DNA of 44,046 bases from Chloroflexota bacterium. Lineage in GTDB: Bacteria; Chloroflexota; Anaerolineae; Anaerolineales; UBA4823. Location of the stretch: positions 1-44,046 of the forward strand of contig JAKQIM010000001.1 in the NCBI GenBank assembly GCA_029557965.1. Direction: 5' to 3'. Of this stretch, positions 16,061 through 23,560 are shown piece by piece. The notes beneath the pieces are model-generated. The model had not been told where the DNA came from, searched no databases, and was given only the letters and a program-made list of their open reading frames with translations. Position numbers and translations under genes: made by a program. Numbering within the stretch: the first letter of the stretch is position 1; the number at the start of each line of letters is the position of its first letter.

Positions 16061-16819
16061 TCATTCGATCGCTGCCCGCACCTGGCGGGCCAGGTCGGCA
16101 AAAGCCGGGCTGTAACGCATCTCGGCCAGCCGCGGGCGAGGCAAGTTGACCGCCAGGTCCAGGCGCAGGCGGCCCGGGCGCGGGCTGAGCACCAGCACCC
16201 GGTCTGCCAGGAACAACGACTCAGAGATGGAATGGGTGACCATGAGCACGGTTTTGCGCCGCGCCTGCCAGATGCGCAGAAGCTCATCCCCCATGCGCTC
16301 ACGCGTCAGGGCATCCAGCGAGCCAAACGGCTCATCCAGCAGCAGCAGGCCTGGGTCTTGAACCAGGGCCCGGGCAATGGCCACGCGCTGCGCCATGCCG
16401 CCCGAAAGGTCGCGCGGCAGAGAGGCTTCGAACCCCTGCAGCCCCACCAGCTCGACCATTTGGCGGGCCTTATCCAGGGCGGCCTCTTTTTCCAGGCCTT
16501 GGATTTCTAACGGCAGCAAGATGTTCTCCAGCACACTGCGCCAGGGCATCAGGTTCGCTTTTTGGAACACCAGCCCCACCCCCTGGCGCGGGCCGGTCAA
16601 CGGCTCTCCATTAAGCAAGATTTCGCCCTGCGTAGGAGATAGCAGCCCCGCCAGGCAGCGCAGCAGGGTGGTTTTTCCAGAACCTGAGGGCCCCAAGACG
16701 CAGACGAACTGCTCGGCCTGCACCTGGAAGGAAATATCCGTCAAGGCGTGCAGGCCGCCGTCTTCGGTGGGGAAAACGGCGCTCAAATGGTTGATGACCA
16801 GGGCGGGGATAGGGTTCAC
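16061..16819 (-). CDS. ABC transporter ATP-binding protein (SsuB/TauB/ThiZ type), putative riboflavin importer
   Basis: 252 residues. Walker A GPSGSGKT is at 43-50, the signature LSGGMAQRVAIARAL begins at 138, Walker B LLLLDEP is at 158-164, followed by FGSLDALTR, and the switch His is in MVTHS. The sequence type groups with ATPases for nitrate, sulfonate, taurine and thiamine-precursor importers. It overlaps the binding-protein gene by 4 bases and is third in the operon behind the FMN riboswitch. Energising riboflavin uptake is inferred from that regulation. Published riboflavin RibXY systems are mainly described by permease and binding protein, so I leave the symbol empty. Confidence 0.9.
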   Translation of the reverse strand: MNPIPALVINHLSAVFPTEDGGLHALTDISFQVQAEQFVCVLGPSGSGKTTLLRCLAGLLSPTQGEILLNGEPLTGPRQGVGLVFQKANLMPWRSVLENILLPLEIQGLEKEAALDKARQMVELVGLQGFEASLPRDLSGGMAQRVAIARALVQDPGLLLLDEPFGSLDALTRERMGDELLRIWQARRKTVLMVTHSISESLFLADRVLVLSPRPGRLRLDLAVNLPRPRLAEMRYSPAFADLARQVRAAIE

Positions 16820-17805
16820 TTCTGCTCGATGAATTGGTTGGTAAAAGCCTGGCTCAGATCCAGCGGCTGGGTCAAGAGGCCCATATCCAACAGCACCGCC
16901 TGCATATTCTCCCAGGCCAGCGGGTCAGCCAGGCCCAGGGTTTCGGCCTGCCACAAGGGCAAAGAGGCTTCTAGCACCTGGCGCTGTACAGCCAATACCG
17001 GGGCGTCGGCCTGGGCCAGGGCCTCGACATAGCTTTTGCAAATTTCAAAAGCCTGGTCTGGATCGGCCAGCGTATCGGCTATGCCACGCAAGGTGGCCTG
17101 CACCATGCGCTGCACCAGGTCGGGGTTATTCTTGAGGGTGGTTTCATTAGTGATCAGGCCATTGGCAGCCAGTTGAACGTAATCAGCCACCCGGATCACA
17201 TCCACCGCATAACCCTGAGCGTTCAATTGAACCGGCTCATTGGCCGCGTAAATCACCACCGCCTGGTCTTGATCGCTAAGCAGGGCTTCAACCTGGTTGT
17301 AGCCGATCGAATCCAGGGTCAGGTTGGTTTCTTGCAAGCCGGCATGATCCAGCAAAGCGCGGAAGCCGATATAGCTGGCGCCATATAGGCCCGGCAAACC
17401 CACCTTCTTGCCAGCCAGGTCAGCCGGCGCCTGGATGCCCTGCCCGGCTTTGGAGGCCACGGCGATGGGGTAATCCTGGTACCAGGTCATCACGTAAACA
17501 ACCGGCAGGCCCTGGCCGCGCGCCATCAACACCTGCTCGCCAGAAACCACGGCGAACTGGAGCTCATTTGCGCCCACCAATGCCACGCCATCGGTCTCGT
17601 ATTTATAGTCGAACTCAATCTCAATGCCCGCCTCACGGTAATAGCCCTTCTCCACGGCCACGTATAAGGGCGCAAACTGCACGTTGGGGATATAGCCCAA
17701 CGGCAGACGGACGTGTACGGTCTCCAGCGGGGCGGGGCTGGCAGCGCCAGTGCACGCGGCCAGGGCCAGGGCAAAGAGGATGATGACCAGCTTCGATAAT
17801 TTCAT
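16816..17805 (-). CDS. ribY: NMT1/THI5-like substrate-binding lipoprotein, putative riboflavin-binding RibY
   Basis: 329 residues from ATG 17805; AGGAG lies 11 bases upstream. A GTG at 17814 would add three residues but is too close to AGGAG. Lipobox LALAAC gives the lipidated Cys18. The body is an NMT1/THI5-like periplasmic-binding fold: VRLPLGYIPNVQFAPLYVAVEKGYY, then DLAGKKVGLPGLYGASYIGFRALL. These proteins bind thiamine pyrimidines, sulfonates or flavins. The FMN riboswitch in front of the operon favours riboflavin, as in RibXY systems predicted in Chloroflexota. It is preceded by the permease (14-base gap) and followed by the ATPase. Confidence 0.85.
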   Translation of the reverse strand: MKLSKLVIILFALALAACTGAASPAPLETVHVRLPLGYIPNVQFAPLYVAVEKGYYREAGIEIEFDYKYETDGVALVGANELQFAVVSGEQVLMARGQGLPVVYVMTWYQDYPIAVASKAGQGIQAPADLAGKKVGLPGLYGASYIGFRALLDHAGLQETNLTLDSIGYNQVEALLSDQDQAVVIYAANEPVQLNAQGYAVDVIRVADYVQLAANGLITNETTLKNNPDLVQRMVQATLRGIADTLADPDQAFEICKSYVEALAQADAPVLAVQRQVLEASLPLWQAETLGLADPLAWENMQAVLLDMGLLTQPLDLSQAFTNQFIEQK

Positions 17806-17819
17806 AACAAGCACTACTC

Positions 17820-18578
17820 CTATTCTGTATTTTCTTTTTGCCAGGCCAGCAGGTGCGCTTCTAATAGCGCCACAAGGCCGTAGAGCAGCATCGCCATCGC
17901 CACCAAAGCAAAGACGGCTACAAACACCAGGGCCGTATCATACATACCGCGCCCCACATTGACCAGGAAACCCAGGCCGCGGTTGGCCCCTACAAACTCG
18001 CCCACCACCGCACCAATGACAGAGAGGGTGGCGCCAATGCGCAGCCCGCCCAGCAGCACCGGCAGGGCAGCAGGCAGCTCTAACAGGCGGAAGGTCTGCC
18101 AACGCGTGGCGCGCAGCGAACGCATCAGGTCGCGCAGATCTTGCGGCACAGAGCGCAGGCCCACCACAATATTGACCAATACGGGGAAGAAAACGATCAA
18201 GGCGCAGATCAGCACCTTCGAGATCAAGCCAGGCCCGAACCAAATCACCAGCAAAGGGGCAATGGCCACAATGGGGATCGATTGGCTGGCAATAATATAT
18301 GGAGAGAGTAGACGCTCAAGAGGCAGCGATTTGGCCAGGGTATACCCCAGGGCAGAGGCCACCCCCACCCCCAACACCAACCCCAACAGCACCTCCAGCA
18401 GGGTCGCGGCGCTGTTGCGCAGCAAGCTGCCATCTTCGAGCGTGGTCACAAAGCGCTCCCACACCTGAGCAGGAGACGGCAGCATGAAGGTTGGAAAACT
18501 GCCCACCTGGGCCAATACCTGCCAGCCCAGCAAGGCCAGGCCAATCGAAAGGATGATCAAAAGCCAGTTTGCACGCAT
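17820..18578 (-). CDS. ribX: ABC transporter permease (SsuC/TauC/ThiX type), putative RibX
   Basis: 252 residues with about six membrane helices. The cytoplasmic coupling loop reads RSLRATRWQTFRLLELPAAL and then LLGGLRIGATLSVIGAVVGEF, typical of BPD_transp_1 permeases for small organic anions or vitamins. The start ATG at 18578 is only 4-5 bases beyond GAAGGG, which is also the 3' strand of the FMN riboswitch closing helix. It is the first gene of the transporter operon. Assignment to riboflavin or a flavin precursor rests on the riboswitch and not on the permease sequence. Confidence 0.87.
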   Translation of the reverse strand: MRANWLLIILSIGLALLGWQVLAQVGSFPTFMLPSPAQVWERFVTTLEDGSLLRNSAATLLEVLLGLVLGVGVASALGYTLAKSLPLERLLSPYIIASQSIPIVAIAPLLVIWFGPGLISKVLICALIVFFPVLVNIVVGLRSVPQDLRDLMRSLRATRWQTFRLLELPAALPVLLGGLRIGATLSVIGAVVGEFVGANRGLGFLVNVGRGMYDTALVFVAVFALVAMAMLLYGLVALLEAHLLAWQKENTE

Positions 18579-18582
18579 AGAA

Positions 18583-18590
18583 CCCTTCTT
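18583..18590 (-). promoter_or_regulatory. Ribosome-binding site of ribX inside riboswitch helix P1
   Basis: Reading the minus strand, AAGAAGGG is followed by TTCT and the ATG. The GAAGG part (18588-18584) pairs with CCTTC (18712-18708), the 5' strand of P1. FMN binding would therefore mask the site, which points to translational control. Confidence 0.7.
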
Positions 18591-18712
18591 TCATCCGGAC
18601 TGTACCGTCGGCCCTGGAATTACACCAGGTCATGCTGTCAAAACAGCTCGTGGGCTTTACCACCGGTCGGGAATGGACGGGCCTTTCTGCCCGCGGCACC
18701 CTGCCCCGAAGG
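18584..18712 (-). promoter_or_regulatory. FMN riboswitch (RFN element)
   Basis: On the minus strand the conserved RFN blocks appear in order: CCTTCGGGGCAGGGTG, then ATTCCCGACCGGTGGTAAAG, CCCACGAGC, a short hairpin (GCTGTTTTGACAGC), CATGACCTGGTGTAATTCCA, GGGCCGACGGTACAGTCCGG and ATGAAAGAAGG. P2 carries an extra CGGGC/GCCCG hairpin. P1 is CCTTC/GAAGG. The element senses FMN and normally shuts off riboflavin synthesis or uptake genes. Here it ends 5 bases before ribX. Confidence 0.95.
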
Positions 18713-18731
18713 CTTCAAAGAAGCTGCGCAG

Positions 18732-18760
18732 ATTATACCGATGTCAGAAAGAATGGTCAA
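18732..18760 (-). promoter_or_regulatory. Sigma-70 promoter for the riboswitch/transporter operon
   Basis: Minus-strand TTGACC (18760-18755), 17-base spacer, perfect TATAAT (18737-18732). Predicted start near 18725, about 13 bases before the riboswitch. Confidence 0.88.
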
Positions 18761-18767
18761 CCATGCG

Positions 18768-18796
18768 TTGACAAACCTGTCCTTGCGTGTTAAACT
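18768..18796 (+). promoter_or_regulatory. Sigma-70 promoter for adenosine kinase-ahcY
   Basis: Perfect TTGACA (18768-18773), 17-base spacer, TAAACT (18791-18796). Predicted start near 18803. The -35 box is only 7 bases from the -35 box of the divergent promoter. Confidence 0.85.
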
Positions 18797-18832
18797 CAGA
18801 CGAGTTGCGGACTTGCTCTTCTTTACTAACCT

Positions 18833-18859
18833 GGCGCTCTCGTGTGAGGGCGTCTTTTT
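18833..18859 (+). terminator. Leader terminator-like hairpin upstream of adenosine kinase
   Basis: GGCGCTCTC (18833-18841) pairs with GAGGGCGTC (18846-18854) through 9 bp, two of them G-U, over a GTGT loop. TTTTT follows directly. It lies between the promoter and the coding start at 18882, so read-through must occur for expression, as in an attenuator. Confidence 0.65.
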
Positions 18860-18881
18860 GTGTAGAAACGATCGGGAGACT

Positions 18882-19838
18882 ATGAATATCGTCATTACTG
18901 GCTCTGTGGCCTATGATTACTTGATGACCTTTCCGGGCTATTTTCGGGATCATTTCCTGCCCGAGAAGCTGGATTCGATCAGCCTGTCCTTCTTGGTAGA
19001 GACGCTCAACCGCCGCCGCGGCGGTGTGGCCCCCAACATTGCCTACACCCTGGCGCTGCTCGGCGAGCGGCCGCACATCATGGCCACGGTGGGCGAGGAT
19101 TTCGAAGAATACCGCACCTGGCTGGAGGCCAAGGGCATTGACACCTCGGGGATGCAGGTGGTGCCCGGCGTCTTCACCGCTTCTTTCTTCTGCAACACCG
19201 ATCGCTCCAATGCTCAGATCGCCAGCTTTTACCCCGGGGCAATGAGCTATGCCGCTCGGCTGTCTTTCAGCGATCTCAAGGGCCCCGCCCCCGACCTGGC
19301 CGTTATCTCACCCAACGACCCCGAAGCCATGAAGCAGTATGTGGTTGAGTGCCAGGAAATGAGCATCCCCTATCTCTACGACATCGGCCAGCAAATTGTG
19401 CGCCTGGGGCCGGCTGACATCAAGATCGGCATTGAAGGGGCGCACGCGCTCTTCGTCAACGATTACGAGTACAGCCTGGTGGAAAAAGTCACCGGGATGA
19501 AGGGCCAAGATATTTTGAAGCATGTCAAACTGCTGGTGGTGACGCGCGGCGAGCACGGTGCGACGATCTACACCAGCGACAGCGAAGTGAACGTGCCGGT
19601 CGTCCCGCCCAAGCGCATTGCCGACCCCACCGGGGTGGGCGACGCTTTCCGCGGCGGGTTCCTGGCTGGCTACAGCCACGGCTGGGATTGGCAAACCTGC
19701 GGGCAGATGGGCGCCCTAGCCGCCACCTACTGCCTGGAGCAAGAAGGCACACAAAGCCATAACTACACCCCGGCAGAGTTTGTCGCCCGCTACCGGGAGC
19801 ATTTTGACGACCAGGGCCTCTTGAATGCCCTGAGCTAA
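18882..19838 (+). CDS. Adenosine kinase (PfkB/ribokinase family)
   Basis: 318 residues from ATG 18882, with GGGAG 4 bases upstream; a longer frame from 18741 would run through the promoter and hairpin and is rejected. PfkB hallmarks are the N-terminal GSVAYDYLMTFPG, the RGGVAPNIAYTLALLG substrate loop and the C-terminal DPTGVGDAFRGGFLAG with catalytic Asp in the GVGD motif (GAGD in most relatives). The neighbour is ahcY, 68 bases downstream, so adenosine released from S-adenosylhomocysteine would be phosphorylated to AMP. That context favours adenosine over other sugars or nucleosides as substrate. Cytoplasmic. Confidence 0.85.
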   Translation: MNIVITGSVAYDYLMTFPGYFRDHFLPEKLDSISLSFLVETLNRRRGGVAPNIAYTLALLGERPHIMATVGEDFEEYRTWLEAKGIDTSGMQVVPGVFTASFFCNTDRSNAQIASFYPGAMSYAARLSFSDLKGPAPDLAVISPNDPEAMKQYVVECQEMSIPYLYDIGQQIVRLGPADIKIGIEGAHALFVNDYEYSLVEKVTGMKGQDILKHVKLLVVTRGEHGATIYTSDSEVNVPVVPPKRIADPTGVGDAFRGGFLAGYSHGWDWQTCGQMGALAATYCLEQEGTQSHNYTPAEFVARYREHFDDQGLLNALS

Positions 19839-19891
19839 CCCTGGGCCTGGGCCAATGTGCAGAACATGCCCGCCCCCAAAACCACAACTAG

Positions 19892-21169
<1,278 letters not shown>

Positions 21170-21184
21170 ACGGATCATAAAGAG

Positions 21185-21217
21185 AACCGGGTGGGATGCG
21201 GCGCATCCCACCCGGTT
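21185..21217. terminator. Bidirectional intrinsic terminator between ahcY and GH130 gene
   Basis: Perfect 16-bp arms (21185-21200 and 21202-21217), AACCGGGTGGG on the left, followed by TTATTATTT. The loop must open a few inner pairs. It lies between converging stops at 21169 and 21224. Confidence 0.88.
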
Positions 21218-21223
21218 TATTAT

Positions 21224-22195
21224 TTAAAGCTCTGAATTCGTTTTCAGGAACTGCAGCACATCATCCAGGCGGGTAAAGGCCAGGGCCGTTACCGTATCGG
21301 CGCCGCCGTAATAGATGGCAATCCGCCCGGTGGGCTGGTCATACAGCGTGGCGCATGGGAAAGCCACATTGGGAACATCTCCCACGCATTCGTAGTAAGT
21401 TTGCGGAGACAAGAGATACGGCGCGCTGCGGTAAATTACCTTCCAGGGCTGGTCCAGGTCCAGCAGGGCCGCCCCAAAGCTGTACACAAAACCATTGCAC
21501 GAGGTCAACACGCCGTGGTAGAACAACAGCCAGCCTTCGGGGGTTTCAATTGGCACAGGCCCGGCGCCGATCTTGGTGCTCTGCCAGCCGCCCTTGGTGC
21601 CCATCACAAAACGGTGGCAGCCCCAGTGGACCATGTCGGGGCTCTGGCTGAGGTAAATATCGCCGAAGGGGGTATGCCCATTATCGCTCGGGCGGCTGAA
21701 CATCGTGTATTTCCCATTGATCCGGCGCGGGAAAAGCACACCGTTGCGATTGAACGGCAGCAGGGCATTTTCTAAGAAGTGGAACTGCTCGAAATCAAAT
21801 GTGTAGCCGATGCCGATCGTGGGGCCATGATAGCCGTTGCACCATGAGACGTAATAGCGGTCTTCGATCCAAACCACGCGCGGGTCATAGCGATACTGGA
21901 AATGGCTCAGTTCTGCATCTGCATACTGCCAGGCAATAGGGTCGTTATCGATCTGCCAGTCAAGGCCATTGGGGCTAAAACCGCGGTGGATGTTCATATC
22001 GCGTTTTTTGTTATCACAGCGAAAAACGCCTGCAAACTGGCCCTTGAAAGGCACCACCGCACTGTTGAAAATGCTGTTCGATGAAGGGATCAGGTCGCGG
22101 GGGATGATCGGGTTGGCACTGTAGCGCCAAACGACATCAGAGCAGCCAGCAGGGCGCTCTTCCCAGGGAATATTCGGGAGAGAAGATGGTTCCAT
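21224..22195 (-). CDS. GH130 family glycoside phosphorylase (beta-mannoside type)
   Basis: 323 residues with the five-bladed propeller pattern of GH130. [20 protein letters not shown] and FAGVFRCDN open the fold. The proposed catalytic Asp is D104 in YRYDPRVVW. The active-site region [26 protein letters not shown] and the end segment [19 protein letters not shown] complete it. GH130 enzymes split beta-1,2- or beta-1,4-mannosides with phosphate and release mannose-1-phosphate. No signal peptide, so it acts in the cytoplasm on imported oligosaccharides. AGGAGG, overlapping the lacI stop, lies 10 bases before the ATG. Exact linkage cannot be told from sequence. Confidence 0.88.
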   Translation of the reverse strand: MEPSSLPNIPWEERPAGCSDVVWRYSANPIIPRDLIPSSNSIFNSAVVPFKGQFAGVFRCDNKKRDMNIHRGFSPNGLDWQIDNDPIAWQYADAELSHFQYRYDPRVVWIEDRYYVSWCNGYHGPTIGIGYTFDFEQFHFLENALLPFNRNGVLFPRRINGKYTMFSRPSDNGHTPFGDIYLSQSPDMVHWGCHRFVMGTKGGWQSTKIGAGPVPIETPEGWLLFYHGVLTSCNGFVYSFGAALLDLDQPWKVIYRSAPYLLSPQTYYECVGDVPNVAFPCATLYDQPTGRIAIYYGGADTVTALAFTRLDDVLQFLKTNSEL

Positions 22196-22209
22196 AAAAG
22201 AATTACCTC

Positions 22210-23253
22210 CTAAAGTTGAGTTTTTTGGGGAACAGGCCCAGCCGACTCGCGTTCAATCAAGCGGGTATGAATGGTGAGTGTCATCCGCGCCGCGCCGGGA
22301 TTTTCAATACACAAAGCCAACAAACGTACCGCAGCCCGCCCCATAGCCACGGTATCGACGTGCACCGTGGTCAAAGCAGGGTGCGCATTGGTTGCCAGGT
22401 ACGTATCATCATAACCCACAATCGAAATATCAGCCGGAATCTGCTTTCCCATGCTCTGCACGGCCCGGATGGCTGTGCTGCCGGCATCATCATTGACGCA
22501 AAACAGCGCCGTGATTTGAGGATATTCTTTGAGCAAGGCAATCGTCTCTTGGGCGCCGTGAGATTTATTGATGTTGAAATTGGCAACATAGGTATCGGCA
22601 ACTTCATGATCTTTCAGGGCACGCAAGTAGCCGTTGCGGCGTTCTTTCAGGCTGGGGTAGCCATCTTTCACGCCGCCCACCAACCCAATATGCCGGTGAC
22701 CCAGGCCGATCAGGTATTCAACCGCCTGGTAGGCGGCATGAAAATTATCAGAAACCACGGTGCTGTAGCTTTCGGTATTGGAATACCCATCGACCAGGAC
22801 GATTGTGGTCTTATACTTGGCAATCAGCTCATTAAAAGTTTCATCAACAAAAGTACCCACCATCAGCAGGCCGTCTACATTGGGGTTAGAAAGCAATTGG
22901 GGCACTTCCACGGCACAATTGTTCTCATCCACCGGCAGGGTTGCAAACAGCAGATCAATCCCACTCCGGCGGCAGGTATCTTCGATGCCCATCATGACTT
23001 TCGAATAGAATGGATTGGCCTGCGGCGATAGATCGGGATCGGTCTTGACGATCATCCCAATCGTGCGCAGGGTGCCGCATTTGTCCAGCTCGGCTGCCGA
23101 CCGGACCGGGTAGTTCAAATCTTCCGCCGCCTTGAGCACGCGGGCACGGGTTTCATCCGAGACGCCCGGTTTATTATTCAAAACCAGCGACACCGTAGAC
23201 ATTGACACATTGCTGATTCGAGCAATGTCGCCAATGGTGACTTTGTCTCCCAT
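22210..23253 (-). CDS. LacI-family transcriptional regulator of the oligosaccharide locus
   Basis: 347 residues. The N-terminal helix-turn-helix reads [23 protein letters not shown] (6-28), with a hinge helix [13 protein letters not shown]. The ligand-binding domain has [39 protein letters not shown] and [18 protein letters not shown], as in sugar-responsive LacI members. AGGAGG lies 4 bases before the ATG. It is co-transcribed with the GH130 gene and diverges from the ABC transporter. Near-identical palindromes follow both promoters, so it most likely represses both and itself until the sugar or its phosphate binds. Confidence 0.93.
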   Translation of the reverse strand: MGDKVTIGDIARISNVSMSTVSLVLNNKPGVSDETRARVLKAAEDLNYPVRSAAELDKCGTLRTIGMIVKTDPDLSPQANPFYSKVMMGIEDTCRRSGIDLLFATLPVDENNCAVEVPQLLSNPNVDGLLMVGTFVDETFNELIAKYKTTIVLVDGYSNTESYSTVVSDNFHAAYQAVEYLIGLGHRHIGLVGGVKDGYPSLKERRNGYLRALKDHEVADTYVANFNINKSHGAQETIALLKEYPQITALFCVNDDAGSTAIRAVQSMGKQIPADISIVGYDDTYLATNAHPALTTVHVDTVAMGRAAVRLLALCIENPGAARMTLTIHTRLIERESAGPVPQKTQL

Positions 23254-23268
23254 GCGGCCTCCTGTTTC

Positions 23269-23285
23269 TAGTAAAATTTTTACTA
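23269..23285. promoter_or_regulatory. LacI-type operator O1
   Basis: The 17-base TAGTAAAATTTTTACTA is a palindrome around one central base. It begins just after the predicted lacI transcription start, about +4 to +20, and ends 16 bases before the start codon, consistent with autorepression. Confidence 0.8.
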
Positions 23286-23295
23286 TAATTCCATT

Positions 23296-23324
23296 ATATT
23301 AACACAATTTTTCGTTTTTATCAA
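23296..23324 (-). promoter_or_regulatory. Probable promoter of lacI-GH130
   Basis: Minus-strand TTGATA (23324-23319), 17-base spacer, TAATAT (23301-23296). An overlapping TATAAT with a 19-base spacer is an alternative -10. Confidence 0.65.
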
Positions 23325-23427
23325 GCCGGGTTCTAGCACTGGCGGCAGGCAATCCCCCAAAAACCCGCAAGAACCATCCGCTGCCTGCCCCAGACAGGCA
23401 TTTTCACCCACATATTATGGCAACCTC

Positions 23428-23456
23428 TTGACTCTCTGCGCCAAACTTTGTATAAT
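23428..23456 (+). promoter_or_regulatory. Sigma-70 promoter of the oligosaccharide ABC operon
   Basis: TTGACT (23428-23433), 17-base spacer, perfect TATAAT (23451-23456). Predicted start near 23463, which leaves a leader of about 98 bases. Confidence 0.85.
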
Positions 23457-23482
23457 ATTTACTAATGCATAACCGAAAATTC

Positions 23483-23498
23483 TAGTAAAATTTTACTA
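23483..23498. promoter_or_regulatory. LacI-type operator O2
   Basis: A perfect 16-base palindrome, TAGTAAAATTTTACTA, about 20 bases downstream of the predicted transcription start. It shares both half-sites with O1 but has one base less in the centre. Confidence 0.8.
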
Positions 23499-23560
23499 CC
23501 ATCTCAACCCCGGCGACTGATAACGCCACCCTCAAAAAATCAGAAGGAGAAGAAAAGAAC

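Larger units (their letters stand above)
23254..23560. other. Divergent regulatory region between lacI and the transporter
   Basis: These 307 bases carry no gene. They hold a minus-strand promoter and operator near lacI and a plus-strand promoter and operator near the binding-protein gene. Between them, 23325-23427 contains only overlapping short inverted repeats (GGCAGGCA, TGCCTGCC, CAGGCA) to which I assign no role. Confidence 0.8.

Noticed and set aside
16816-18578. Thiamine (HMP) transporter ThiXYZ
   Set aside because: No TPP riboswitch is present; the leader is an FMN riboswitch, which points to a flavin cargo, though the protein fold is shared.
18797-18881. SAH or SAM riboswitch ahead of adenosine kinase-ahcY
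   Set aside because: The leader is only about 80 bases including the terminator, and none of the conserved blocks of these riboswitches is visible.
23344-23400. Inverted repeats GGCAGGCA/TGCCTGCC and TGCCTG/CAGGCA as a terminator or attenuator
   Set aside because: They lie upstream of both divergent promoters, so they are probably not transcribed, and the stems are only 6-8 bp.
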